Positions 26,685-34,676 are shown, counted from the first letter of the stretch. The stretch is DNA of 64,000 bases from Ruminococcus sp. (GCA_017397925.1 JAFQHO010000084.1:1-64000), one strand, 5' to 3'. A program made the numbers and translations. Notes: generated by a model from the sequence alone, not told the origin.

Positions 26685-27347
26685 ATGAAAATCAGCAAAA
26701 TATTCGCAGTAGTAACAGCAATGGCGGCTATGATGTCAATGGCGTCCTGCAGCGACGATAAAAAGACCTCAGAGGGGACAGGTGAAAACAGCATAATCAG
26801 ATATGATAAACCCACAGAGGCACCTACAGCAGCTCCTACTGAGGCTGTAGAGGCAGCCTCAGACGGCCCCAGACTTTCCATAAAGGATACCACAGTAAAG
26901 GCAGGCGAGGTTGCAGAAGTAACAATTGCAATTGAGAATGCAGAGGCAGCCTGGAATATGTGCGGCTTCCATATAACATATCCGGAGGAGCTTATTCCTG
27001 AAATGATGGACGATGAGGAACGCTTGGTCCGCAAGAAAATGGGCGAAGCATCTGAATATAACGCAGGCAGCGTAGCAATGGAGTGGGTAGATAATAAGAC
27101 AGAGTACCTCATTACAAATAAGCTTGGCAGTATCTTTTTCACAGAGATATTCGATTCCGACTACGGACTTAACGGCGATGTTGTAACATTCTACCTTAAA
27201 GTCCCCGAGGACGCAGCAAGCGGTACAGAATACCCCGTTGACTTTATGTACATTGACGGCGATGTTTTCTCCAATGTTGCAGGAGATAAAGCAATGGAAA
27301 AATACGTCTTTGAGAACTGGAAGGGCGGCAAAATTATTGTTGAATAA
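26685..27347 (+). CDS. Lipoprotein with cohesin-like domain
   Basis: 220 residues from ATG 26685 (AAGGAG 8 nt upstream); a TTG at 26679 is less likely. A lipobox (SMASC) ends the signal peptide, and an acidic Pro/Thr linker follows. Residues about 65-220 look like a cohesin: VKAGEVAEVTIAIENA at the start, GFHITYPEEL in the second strand, and VVTFYLKVPEDAASGTEYPV near the end. Cohesins bind dockerins, and two dockerin-bearing proteins are encoded at 31.3 and 48.5 kb. Whether this one binds them is untested; the fold alone may serve another role. Confidence 0.7.
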   Translation: MKISKIFAVVTAMAAMMSMASCSDDKKTSEGTGENSIIRYDKPTEAPTAAPTEAVEAASDGPRLSIKDTTVKAGEVAEVTIAIENAEAAWNMCGFHITYPEELIPEMMDDEERLVRKKMGEASEYNAGSVAMEWVDNKTEYLITNKLGSIFFTEIFDSDYGLNGDVVTFYLKVPEDAASGTEYPVDFMYIDGDVFSNVAGDKAMEKYVFENWKGGKIIVE

Positions 27348-27388
27348 GACGAAAATTGCCATAAAAAGCAAAAACGTCGCATTATATA

Positions 27389-27426
27389 TTGACAACCATA
27401 AAAAAATGTGATAAAATGTCAATATA
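27389..27426 (+). promoter_or_regulatory. Promoter within an inverted repeat, before the DUF4190-like gene
   Basis: TTGACA (27389-27394), 17 nt, TAAAAT (27412-27417). The exact inverted repeat TATATTGACA (27385-27394) / TGTCAATATA (27417-27426) brackets the promoter core, so -35 and -10 each sit in one arm. It may be an operator or a chance consequence of the -35 sequence. Confidence 0.6.
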
Positions 27427-27470
27427 GGCATTATATATGCCGCTTATAATTATTATTGGAGGATTTCGAA

Positions 27471-27965
27471 ATGGAAGATTTCAACACAAACAATATGGAT
27501 AACGGCTTTTCATCTGAGCCTGTAAACGAAGTAGCAGCTGACGCTGTAAACGAGCTTGCAGCAGCTCCCGATCAGCCTGCAAATGATTTCAACACAGACT
27601 TCACACAGTCCAACGACTATGTACAGCCTGACGCAGTTTACAATCAGTTTGACGCAAACCAGTCCAAGGGCGGTAACGGTATGGCAATCGCTGCAATGGT
27701 ACTTGGTATTGTATCAATTGTAGTTGGCTGCTGCTGCACACCTATCGGCGCAATCTGCGGTATTCTCGGTATTATTTTCGGTATTCTTGTAAAGAAGAAG
27801 GGCAGCGAAGGCGGCTCACAGGCACTTGCAGGTATTATCTGCGGTGCAATCGGAACAGCAATTTCTATCGTTAATGCTATTCTCGGTGCTGCAATGGGCG
27901 ACAGCTTCCAGTCATATATGGAGAAGGCTGCTGAAGTTTCAGCAATCTTTATGAATATGATGTAA
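27471..27965 (+). CDS. Small membrane protein, DUF4190-like
   Basis: 164 residues from ATG 27471 (GGAGG 10 nt upstream). The first 60 residues are acidic and Asn/Gln-rich, probably disordered. Two hydrophobic Gly/Ile-rich helices follow, joined by VKKKGSEGG (GMAIAAMVLGIVSIVVG ... ALAGIICGAIGTAISIVNAI). The run GCCCTPIGAICGILGIIFGI is typical of DUF4190 proteins. Function unknown. The following DUF2752 gene starts 3 nt after the stop. Confidence 0.7.
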   Translation: MEDFNTNNMDNGFSSEPVNEVAADAVNELAAAPDQPANDFNTDFTQSNDYVQPDAVYNQFDANQSKGGNGMAIAAMVLGIVSIVVGCCCTPIGAICGILGIIFGILVKKKGSEGGSQALAGIICGAIGTAISIVNAILGAAMGDSFQSYMEKAAEVSAIFMNMM

Positions 27966-27968
27966 TCA

Positions 27969-28361
27969 ATGAATAAAAAAATGAAAATTGCCGTGGCAGT
28001 AGCAGCTCCCACGGCAGTTATTTTAGCTTATATTTTCAAGGAGCAGATACTTGGAATATCCTATCATCTGGGCATATGCCTGTTTTACACAGTAACGGGA
28101 ATATATTGCCCGGGCTGCGGAAATACCCGAAGTGTAAGGGCGATGCTGAACGGAGATTTTCTCCTTGCTTTCAGGAACAATGCTTCGCTGCCCTTTATAG
28201 CTGTGCTGCTTTTGTGTCTGTATATCGAGCTTTTGGCAGATATTTTCGGCAAAAAGATAAAGATACTGCCCCGAAAGCCGTGGATATGGTTTACAGTACT
28301 TGGCTTATTCGGCGTATATTTTATAGTGCGGAATTTCATTCCGGCCATAGCACCTGTATAA
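27969..28361 (+). CDS. DUF2752 membrane protein
   Basis: 130 residues with three membrane segments. The family signature GIYCPGCGNTRSVRAMLNGD lies between the first two helices (about residues 38-57). The CPGCG pair could bind a metal or be redox-active, but no function is established for the family. It shares a transcript with the preceding DUF4190-like gene and ends before an intrinsic terminator. Confidence 0.8.
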   Translation: MNKKMKIAVAVAAPTAVILAYIFKEQILGISYHLGICLFYTVTGIYCPGCGNTRSVRAMLNGDFLLAFRNNASLPFIAVLLLCLYIELLADIFGKKIKILPRKPWIWFTVLGLFGVYFIVRNFIPAIAPV

Positions 28362-28420
28362 TTACGAATTAACGCGTAATAGGTTAGATTTAACTATTTT
28401 TAGTTATATTTTATATGTTG

Positions 28421-28444
28421 AGGACGGAATATCCGTCCTTTTTT
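28421..28444 (+). terminator. Intrinsic terminator after the DUF2752 gene
   Basis: AGGACGGA (28421-28428) pairs with TCCGTCCT (28432-28439), followed by TTTTT. Confidence 0.85.
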
Positions 28445-28445
28445 G

Positions 28446-28715
28446 TTAAAATAAAAAAATATCTCATTTTCGTGTCCGTTTTTTCTTTCTCATTTGAATG
28501 TATATATAGAGGGCAAAAAACGAGAAAAAACCGATATAATAATTAAAATAAAAAAATATCTCATTTTCGTGTCCGTTTTTTCTTTCTCATTTGAATGTAT
28601 ATATAGAGGGCAAAAAACGAGGAAAAAAACTGATGTAATAATTAAAATAAAAAAATATATCATTTTCGTGTCCGTTTTTGCCTTCTCGTTTGAATGTATA
28701 AGTATAAGGAAAACA
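28446..28715 (+). repeat. Three tandem ~98-bp units upstream of the sigma factor gene
   Basis: Units start at 28446, 28543 and 28642 (97 and 99 bp apart). The first two are almost identical and the third is diverged and shorter. Each holds TTAAAATAAAAAAATAT, then CATTTTCGTGTCCG, then TTTGAATGTATA. The TGTCC to GAATGTAT distance is 18 nt in all three. Single or paired copies lie at 9350-9495 and 50664-50715. An 80-codon frame through the units (28494-28736) is an artefact of the repeat. The last copy ends about 35 bp before the sigma gene. Confidence 0.75.
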
Positions 28716-28749
28716 ACTCAGAATTTAAAAAAATGAACGGGGGAATTAT

Positions 28750-29328
28750 ATGAGCGAAGAAAAGCTTATTGAAATGCTTGAAAAAAATCCGAAAAAAGGC
28801 CACAGCCTGTTAATAGAAACATACGGCGGATATGTCTATGCCGTTGTTGCTGATAAGCTCAGGGATTTATGCAGTAATGAGGATATTGAGGACTGTGTCA
28901 GCGATATATTCGTTGAGCTTTTCACGGGAATTCACAGCTATGACAGAAGCAAAGGCACATTAAAGGCATATATTTCGGTAATTGCCAAGCGTGTTGCAAT
29001 AAATACATATAATAGCACAGCATACCGCAGGAATAACACAATATCAACGGATTCCGATGAAGCGGTAATACTTAAAACAGCGGAAAATCCCTGTGACGAC
29101 TTAGACAAAAAGGCATTCAGACAGCGATTATGGGAAATTGTGGATTCATTAGGAGAACCTGACTCCAAAATTATCGTATGGCAGTATTTTTACGGTTTAA
29201 AATTAAGCGATATAGCCGAAAAAATGGTTATGTCTGTAGGGGCTGTACAGAAAAGGAGTGTTCGCGCAAGAAAGCGTATAAAACAAATCCTTGAAAAAGA
29301 GTATGGAAAGGTGAATTGCTATGAATGA
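28750..29328 (+). CDS. ECF-type RNA polymerase sigma factor
   Basis: 192 residues. Region 2 is at about 20-90 (DIEDCVSDIFVELFTGIHSYDRSKGTLKAY matches the acidic helix and the core-binding part), and region 4 at about 125-185 (IIVWQYFYGLKLSDIAEKMVMSVGAVQKRSVRARKRIKQI). There is no region 1 or 3. The start follows GGGGGAAT. It overlaps the next gene, a single-pass protein, by 8 nt, the usual sigma/anti-sigma order. The three repeats directly upstream could carry its own promoter. Confidence 0.88.
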   Translation: MSEEKLIEMLEKNPKKGHSLLIETYGGYVYAVVADKLRDLCSNEDIEDCVSDIFVELFTGIHSYDRSKGTLKAYISVIAKRVAINTYNSTAYRRNNTISTDSDEAVILKTAENPCDDLDKKAFRQRLWEIVDSLGEPDSKIIVWQYFYGLKLSDIAEKMVMSVGAVQKRSVRARKRIKQILEKEYGKVNCYE

Positions 29329-30511
29329 CAAAAACTATGATTTCCTTCGGGAGCTTACGGAGGTTGACGATATGAAGATAAGCGAAATAGCAAAAAAATA
29401 TCCCGTACCCGATAAAGCAACATTAAAGAGAATTAACGCAAAGTGTGAGGAGAAATTGAAAATGAGACAGAATGATATTAATGAAAACATCACAGAAAAC
29501 AGTGAGCAGGAAAAAGTTGAAGTAGTCCGCAATATGCCTTGGTATGGCAATCCCTGGATTACATCGGCAGCGTGTTTTGCCGTGATTTTAGGAAGTACCA
29601 TAGGAATAATGACTCTGTTCAACGGAAAGCAAATGGAAACAAAGCTCCCCGATAATCCGCCGATTACGGCTGTTGAAACCACAACAGAAGCAGTTACGGC
29701 TGAAACAACGACTGACAGCGATTCAGCAGTGATTACGGATATACAGACAACGGCAGCAGTTCCCGAAAACAACAGCGAAAAGGTGGAAATGCCCGAACTT
29801 ATCGGAAAATCTATCAGTGATGTTGAAAGCGAATATAAAGAATATTTCACAGTTGTTGCGGATAGTTATGAATATAACGAAGATTATGAAGCAGGTATAA
29901 TTATAGCACAGGATGTACAGCCTGATACGCATATATCAATAGGAAGCACTGTAAAGGTAGTTGTAAGTCAGGGCAGTAAAGTCGAGCCTACACAGTCGGC
30001 TGTGACAGAATTGCCGGATGAAGAACTGAGTGAAGAAATACCTGCTGATGAGACGGAAAGAATGTCAGATAGCTTACATGCTCTTGATTTTATTCAACAA
30101 ATTATGTCAAACGGTCCGGAATTTGAATGTGATATGGATGATAATTTTACTGATGAGAGCGGTCAGCTCTATGTAAAAGTGACAGAAAGCGGATTTAATT
30201 CAATTGCAGATGTTGAAAACTATATCCGCAGCTATATGACTGATAATTGCATAAACAACGGATACAGCGGATTAATTGATAGAAACAGCGGAAAGTTTAT
30301 AGAAACGGAAAATGGTTTGTATATCCGATATGCACCTAAAGCAGCTGCATTTAATTTAATGGATAAAAAGATTTTTGCAAAGGTCAATGATGATACGTAT
30401 GTGGTTATTGGTTGTTATGACGATTATGGCGTTTTAAGTACAATTGATGTAAATTTTGTATCTGATGGCGATAATTTGAAGATAGACGCCATTAAATTCA
30501 ACGAAGAATAA
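29321..30511 (+). CDS. Probable membrane anti-sigma factor with PASTA domain
   Basis: 396 residues. The cytoplasmic N terminus (1-75) is helical and charged, as expected for a sigma-binding part. One membrane helix is at about 78-100 (ITSAACFAVILGSTIGIMTLF). A Thr-rich spacer is at 115-150, and a PASTA repeat at about 155-222 (MPELIGKSISDVESEYKEYF ... IGSTVKVVVSQGS). The last 150 residues form a soluble domain I do not recognise. PASTA domains in PknB-type kinases bind muropeptides, so this pair may sense the cell wall; that is inference. Confidence 0.72.
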   Translation: MNDKNYDFLRELTEVDDMKISEIAKKYPVPDKATLKRINAKCEEKLKMRQNDINENITENSEQEKVEVVRNMPWYGNPWITSAACFAVILGSTIGIMTLFNGKQMETKLPDNPPITAVETTTEAVTAETTTDSDSAVITDIQTTAAVPENNSEKVEMPELIGKSISDVESEYKEYFTVVADSYEYNEDYEAGIIIAQDVQPDTHISIGSTVKVVVSQGSKVEPTQSAVTELPDEELSEEIPADETERMSDSLHALDFIQQIMSNGPEFECDMDDNFTDESGQLYVKVTESGFNSIADVENYIRSYMTDNCINNGYSGLIDRNSGKFIETENGLYIRYAPKAAAFNLMDKKIFAKVNDDTYVVIGCYDDYGVLSTIDVNFVSDGDNLKIDAIKFNEE

Positions 30512-30512
30512 A

Positions 30513-30536
30513 ATCGGACGGATTTCTCCGCCCGAT
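30513..30536 (-). terminator. Terminator between PASTA gene and hsp20
   Basis: ATCGGACGGA pairs with TCCGCCCGAT around a 4-nt loop. Read on the minus strand it is followed by TTTTATT, so it mainly ends the hsp20 transcript. Confidence 0.7.
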
Positions 30537-30543
30537 AGATAAG

Positions 30544-30972
30544 TTACATAATTTCAAGTCTTTTTGAAAGCGGCTCCTGAGGCTTCTTTTTGGGAAGACC
30601 AATAACGAGTATGCCGTTTTTGTATTCCGCTGTGATTTCCTCAGCGTTTACATCGGAGATGCCGAAGCTTCTCTTGAAAGAGCCTACTGTGCGCTCGCGG
30701 CGGATATATGTGCCATTTTCCGCAGTATCCTCCTTTTCAGCCTTTTTCTCGGCGGAGATAACGAGGTAATCCCCGTTGATATCAATTTTGATATCCTCCT
30801 TTTCAAAGCCCGGGAGCTCAGATTCCATAATATATTTATCTCCTGCGTCGCGGATATCTGTGCGGCAGGTATTCATAGGCATAGTGCCGCTGAAAAAGTC
30901 CTTGTCAAAGTCATCGAGAGCATTGAAAATGCTGAAAGCGTTTCTTGCGAATGGTGTCATTCCGTACATCAT
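30544..30972 (-). CDS. Hsp20/alpha-crystallin family small heat shock protein
   Basis: 142 residues. An ATP-independent holdase. The alpha-crystallin domain spans about 38-135 (DKYIMESELPGFEKEDIKID ... YKNGILVIGLPKK), with the conserved A-x-x-x-n-G-v-L replaced by EYKNGILVIGLPK. The start follows GGAGGT. The double CIRCE element at 31142-31191 lies upstream in the divergent region, which suggests HrcA control, as for groESL and dnaK in other Firmicutes. Confidence 0.92.
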   Translation of the reverse strand: MMYGMTPFARNAFSIFNALDDFDKDFFSGTMPMNTCRTDIRDAGDKYIMESELPGFEKEDIKIDINGDYLVISAEKKAEKEDTAENGTYIRRERTVGSFKRSFGISDVNAEEITAEYKNGILVIGLPKKKPQEPLSKRLEIM

Positions 30973-31141
30973 AATAATTTACCTCCAAAAAAATATCTGT
31001 GTGATTTGCGTATGTTTATTCTATGCGGTTTTACTTGTGATATACCTGCTCCATCGGAATCAGTCCTTTCTCTTTCGATGTATTTATAATACCTCTGTTT
31101 TATGTCGGTTTGCTAATGATTTTGTGAAAACAAAATGAAAT

Positions 31142-31168
31142 TTAGCACTCTATTACACAGAGTGCTAA
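31142..31168. promoter_or_regulatory. CIRCE element (HrcA operator), perfect
   Basis: TTAGCACTC-N9-GAGTGCTAA matches the CIRCE consensus at every position. HrcA binds it to repress heat-shock genes. It lies between hsp20 (minus) and the dockerin gene (plus). Confidence 0.93.
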
Positions 31169-31191
31169 CACTCCACTAAAAAGAGTGCTAA
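31165..31191. promoter_or_regulatory. Second, overlapping CIRCE-like element
   Basis: CTAACACTC-N9-GAGTGCTAA shares 4 bp with the first CIRCE. The right half is perfect and the left half differs at two of nine positions. The two inverted repeats are offset by 23 bp. Confidence 0.75.
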
Positions 31192-31200
31192 ACAAAACTG

Positions 31201-31229
31201 TTGCAATTAATTTTTATTTATGGTATAAT
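31201..31229 (+). promoter_or_regulatory. Promoter of the dockerin gene next to CIRCE
   Basis: TTGCAA (31201-31206), 17 nt, TATAAT (31224-31229). The -35 starts 10 bp after the second CIRCE, so HrcA bound there could affect this rightward promoter. No equally good leftward promoter was found. Confidence 0.7.
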
Positions 31230-31313
31230 AAAAAAGCATAAAAAATTGCTCTCCAAGCAAAATACAAAATTCAAGAGTTAATTGGGGGAGCAATGTAACT
31301 GGAGTTGATTTTA

Positions 31314-32864
31314 TTGTTTAAAAAAATAGTATCTGTTATTGCTTCATTAATTATTTCAGCGTCAGCGGTTGCAGGCGGTCTGAGGAATAATACAGCTGCT
31401 GCATTTGACTTAGGCGGATTTATAGAGAGCCAGATAGACAGGCACAGAACTATAATTCCTTCACGGGGGAATATGGTGAATTTTACTTGTGTTGACAGTA
31501 ACGGAGCAGTAATGGAGTATTACAGCGCAACAATCAGAAATTCAGCAGGGCAGGAAGTAGGTGTTTTTACAAAAAGTTTCAGCGGCGGCTATGAAAGCTA
31601 TTGCAAACCCGAAGGAATAATTACAAGCATAACTGACAATCCTGAATGGGAAGTACCGATGAAAACCTTTGGCGATCTTGTAGCGCCACAGGTGCCTGTT
31701 ATGGCGTGTGATTACACGGTTTCGCCCAGACCCGGGGCATCAGTGTCATATGGCATATATGAAAAATACAACCCTAATGTAAATGTGCTGCTTTCAGGCA
31801 ATATCGAATCCTCTGAATGTGAACAGATGAAAATTCTTGCTACAAATGCAGGGGAAACTACAGCATTTACAATTCCGGCAGGTAAAGCAGGCATATTTGT
31901 TGACCAGAAATGGGCTTCACGTGACGGAGAGGGATTTTATTTTATCGGTGATACAAGCAAGAAGTATTATTCCAAAAAGGAAATGATTGGAAATCTCAAA
32001 AAAATCTCACCTGATTCACTTGAGTATTTTTCTATAGGTCTTGAGGATATATTAAGCTGGGATTTAAGGCTTGATCATACTCCTGAATATCAGAGCAATA
32101 CAACGGAATACGTAAAATGTACAATGAGTTTATCTGATATATTCAAAGGTACGAGTTTTCCTGTATTCAACAGCGACGGAACATTCACATGGAATGAAAA
32201 AAGTTTTGATTTACGGCAGGATAAGAAATACACAAGCTGTATTCTTACAATTGTAAGCGGCGCGTGTGTTACTGTAGCTATGCCCGACAGCAGCGGCAAT
32301 GTGGAATTTTACGTTGAAAAAGAAAGCCGTAAGTTCAAGGCTGAAATTTCATTATGCTATAAAAACTCAAAGAACGGCAATTACAATTATGGCAACATTG
32401 ATGATACGTGGCTTTATGGCGGAACAGAGTATATAATAAACATAGGAGTTCCGAATATTCCCAGAACAGGTGAAACTATCTACGAAGTACCCGCAGGCAA
32501 ATATTCCCTTGAATTTACAAGTTTGCCTAAAGGATACCTCAATCCGGGAATTGTAACATTTGATGTTGCCAACTCAAATGCTATTCAGTATAAAAAAGTA
32601 TCAATACAATCCGCTCCCCAAATAGCATTGGGGGATGTAAACGGAAGCGGCACTATAGATTCATCTGATGCAAGCAGCATTCTTGAATTCTATGCAAGAC
32701 AATCCACAGGCAGCACGACGTTATTTACAACCGAACAGGAGGTTGCAGCAGATGTCAACAATGATTTTTGTGTAGATGCCTCAGATGCAAGCTGCATTCT
32801 CGGATATTACGCCTATGTATCGACAGGTGGAAAGATATCTTTGAAGGATTATGCAAAGTCTTGA
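31314..32864 (+). CDS. Secreted protein with C-terminal type I dockerin
   Basis: 516 residues from TTG 31314, with GGAG 9 nt upstream; TTG 31305 is an alternative. A signal peptide covers about 1-25 (IVSVIASLIISASAVAGG). The middle 400 residues match no family I know and hold no recognisable glycosidase motif. The dockerin at about 440-510 has two calcium loops, DVNGSGTIDSSDAS and DVNNDFCVDASDAS, each followed by a helix. It probably docks on a cohesin outside the cell. The stop codon overlaps the -35 of the next promoter. Confidence 0.82.
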   Translation: MFKKIVSVIASLIISASAVAGGLRNNTAAAFDLGGFIESQIDRHRTIIPSRGNMVNFTCVDSNGAVMEYYSATIRNSAGQEVGVFTKSFSGGYESYCKPEGIITSITDNPEWEVPMKTFGDLVAPQVPVMACDYTVSPRPGASVSYGIYEKYNPNVNVLLSGNIESSECEQMKILATNAGETTAFTIPAGKAGIFVDQKWASRDGEGFYFIGDTSKKYYSKKEMIGNLKKISPDSLEYFSIGLEDILSWDLRLDHTPEYQSNTTEYVKCTMSLSDIFKGTSFPVFNSDGTFTWNEKSFDLRQDKKYTSCILTIVSGACVTVAMPDSSGNVEFYVEKESRKFKAEISLCYKNSKNGNYNYGNIDDTWLYGGTEYIINIGVPNIPRTGETIYEVPAGKYSLEFTSLPKGYLNPGIVTFDVANSNAIQYKKVSIQSAPQIALGDVNGSGTIDSSDASSILEFYARQSTGSTTLFTTEQEVAADVNNDFCVDASDASCILGYYAYVSTGGKISLKDYAKS

Positions 32865-32889
32865 CATAAAGTTCAGTATATGCTATAAT
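32861..32889 (+). promoter_or_regulatory. Strong promoter for the ABC-F leader
   Basis: Perfect consensus TTGACA (32861-32866), 17 nt, TATAAT (32884-32889). The TGA stop of the dockerin gene lies within the -35. Transcription would start near 32897 and run through the leader peptide and attenuator. Confidence 0.85.
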
Positions 32890-32920
32890 AAACATATAAT
32901 ATAAGAATTGAGGTGGAAAG

Positions 32921-32941
32921 ATGCGTAAAATTTCCTGCTAA
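32921..32941 (+). CDS. Six-residue leader peptide MRKISC
   Basis: ATG CGT AAA ATT TCC TGC TAA, preceded by GAGGTGG 6-8 nt upstream. This is a good translation start for a peptide too short to fold. Bases 32930-32938 (ATTTCCTGC) are the exact complement of 33002-33010 (GCAGGAAAT) further down the leader. Such leader peptides upstream of antibiotic-resistance ABC-F genes let a stalled ribosome change RNA folding. Confidence 0.65.
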   Translation: MRKISC

Positions 32942-32950
32942 TAATTAATC

Positions 32951-33123
32951 GGGCAAACAGAATAAAATGAGACGGTAGTACCGTCTGGTTTGTTATGCCC
33001 TGCAGGAAATATTACGGTCTTTTCATTAAATACAGTCAATCCGTGGGACGGCTATATTCTGCTGTCTTGCGGAGCTTCCGACGTATAAATTATGAGCCGC
33101 AGTATATCCTGCGGCTATTTTTA
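32951..33123 (+). promoter_or_regulatory. Attenuator leader RNA of the ABC-F gene
   Basis: GGGCAAACA (32951-32959) pairs with TGTTATGCCC (32991-33000, one bulge) around an inner hairpin AGACGGT/ACCGTCT (32970-32986). At the end AGCCGCAG (33095-33102) pairs with CTGCGGCT (33109-33116), followed by ATTTTTAT: an intrinsic terminator 9 nt before the ribosome site. TTGCGG near 33067 could pair with the terminator's 5' arm as an antiterminator. Confidence 0.7.
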
Positions 33124-33144
33124 TACTATCTGGAGGTGTATATT

Positions 33145-34632
33145 ATGTCTGTTATAAGTGTAGAAAATCTCACTTTCGGCTATGAGGGAAGTGCGGATAA
33201 TATCTTTGAAAATGTAAGTTTCCGTATTGATACGGATTGGAAATTAGGTTTCACAGGGCGGAATGGCAGAGGTAAAACCACATTTATGAGGTTGCTTATG
33301 GGGGAACAGGAATACAGCGGAAAAATTATTTCAAGCGTCGATTTTGAATATTTCCCCTTTCCCGTTGCTGATGAAAACTCTCTTGTTATGTTTCTTGCGG
33401 AGGAAATATGCCCTAATGCCGAAAACTGGGAGCTTGTAAGGGAGCTTTCACTCCTTGAAGTAAGCGGCGATGTGCTGTATCGCCCGTTTTACACGCTTTC
33501 GGGAGGGGAGAGGACAAAGGTTATGCTTGCTATGCTCTTTCTCCGTGAAAACTGTTTTCTGCTCATAGATGAGCCTACAAATCACCTTGACCGAAAGGGG
33601 AGGGAAATCGTCAGCCGCTATTTAAAGCGGAAGAAGGGCTTTATTCTCATATCACACGACCGTGCGGTGCTTGATGAATGCATTGACCACGTACTGTCAA
33701 TAAACAGGGCAAATATAGAGATTGAGCAGGGAAATTATTCCTCCTGGGAGAGAAATAAGGCAGCAAGGGATAATTTTGAGGCGGTACAGAATGACAGGCT
33801 GAAAAAGGAGATAAAAAGCCTTGAAGCCGCTGCCCGCCGTGCCGCGGAGCATTCAGACCGCATTGAAAGCACGAAAATCGGCTTTGACCCCACGAAAACC
33901 GAAAAATCCATATCAAGGCGATGCTCTGTTGCAAGGAAATCCAAAAAGCTTATGAATCGCTCAAAGTCTATGGAAAACCGCATTGAAGCGGATATTGAGA
34001 AGAAATCGGGGTTGCTGAAAAATATCGAAAAAACGGCAGCTTTAAAGCTCCCCGTGCTGAAATTTCACAGCACAAAGCTGCTGAGTGTGAGAAATTTATC
34101 CGTCAGCTTTGACGAAAAAGTGATTTGCAGCGGCGTTTCCTTTGATATAAGCGAGGGGGAAATCCTTGCACTTTCGGGGAAAAACGGCTGCGGAAAGACA
34201 AGTATTATCAGGCTTATCTGCGGTGAAGCTGTTCCCTACACGGGTGAAATAATAATGAACCGTCAGCTGAAAATTTCGCGGATATCACAGGATTTTTCAG
34301 GGCTATCGGGGGATTTGTCCGATTATGCGGCAAATCACGGCTTTGATGAAAGCCTGTTCAAGGCAATTCTCCGCAAGCTTGATTTTTCAAGGGAGCAGTT
34401 TGAAAAGAATATTGAGGATTTCAGCGACGGGCAGAAGAAAAAGGTTATGATTGCCGCCAGTCTTTGCACTCCTGCGCATCTGTACATATGGGATGAGCCG
34501 CTGAATTATCTTGATGTGTATTCCCGAAAACAGCTGGAGGAGCTTATAATTGCCTGCAAGCCTTCAATGCTTATCGTAGAACACGATAAGACCTTCTGTG
34601 AGGCGGTGAATGCGCGGAATTATGAGTTTTAG
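33145..34632 (+). CDS. ABC-F ribosomal protection protein (ARE type)
   Basis: 495 residues from ATG 33145 (GGAGGTG 6 nt upstream); longer frames run into the attenuator. There are two ABC domains and no membrane segment. Domain 1: GRNGRGKTTF, LSGGERTKVMLAM, LLIDEPTNHLD. Domain 2: GKNGCGKTSI, FSDGQKKKVMIAASL, YIWDEPLNYLD. WDEPLNYLD and the SDGQ signature match Lsa/Vga/OptrA-type proteins that displace lincosamides, pleuromutilins, streptogramin A or phenicols from the ribosome. The interdomain linker is basic (about 210-290). The drug class is not predictable here. Confidence 0.87.
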   Translation: MSVISVENLTFGYEGSADNIFENVSFRIDTDWKLGFTGRNGRGKTTFMRLLMGEQEYSGKIISSVDFEYFPFPVADENSLVMFLAEEICPNAENWELVRELSLLEVSGDVLYRPFYTLSGGERTKVMLAMLFLRENCFLLIDEPTNHLDRKGREIVSRYLKRKKGFILISHDRAVLDECIDHVLSINRANIEIEQGNYSSWERNKAARDNFEAVQNDRLKKEIKSLEAAARRAAEHSDRIESTKIGFDPTKTEKSISRRCSVARKSKKLMNRSKSMENRIEADIEKKSGLLKNIEKTAALKLPVLKFHSTKLLSVRNLSVSFDEKVICSGVSFDISEGEILALSGKNGCGKTSIIRLICGEAVPYTGEIIMNRQLKISRISQDFSGLSGDLSDYAANHGFDESLFKAILRKLDFSREQFEKNIEDFSDGQKKKVMIAASLCTPAHLYIWDEPLNYLDVYSRKQLEELIIACKPSMLIVEHDKTFCEAVNARNYEF

Positions 34633-34648
34633 GCGATATATGCCAAAA

Positions 34649-34671
34649 GGACGCTCCGTTATGGAACGTCC
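34649..34671 (+). terminator. Hairpin after the ABC-F gene
   Basis: GGACGCTCC pairs with GGAACGTCC (one mismatch, 5-nt loop). There is no T run, so termination may be weak. It directly adjoins the MITE target duplication. Confidence 0.45.
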
Positions 34672-34676
34672 ATTAT

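Noticed and set aside
28494..28736. 80-codon plus-strand frame upstream of the sigma gene
   Set aside because: It is made of two and a half copies of the tandem repeat (the same peptide repeats), has no ribosome site and exists only because the unit length is near a multiple of three.
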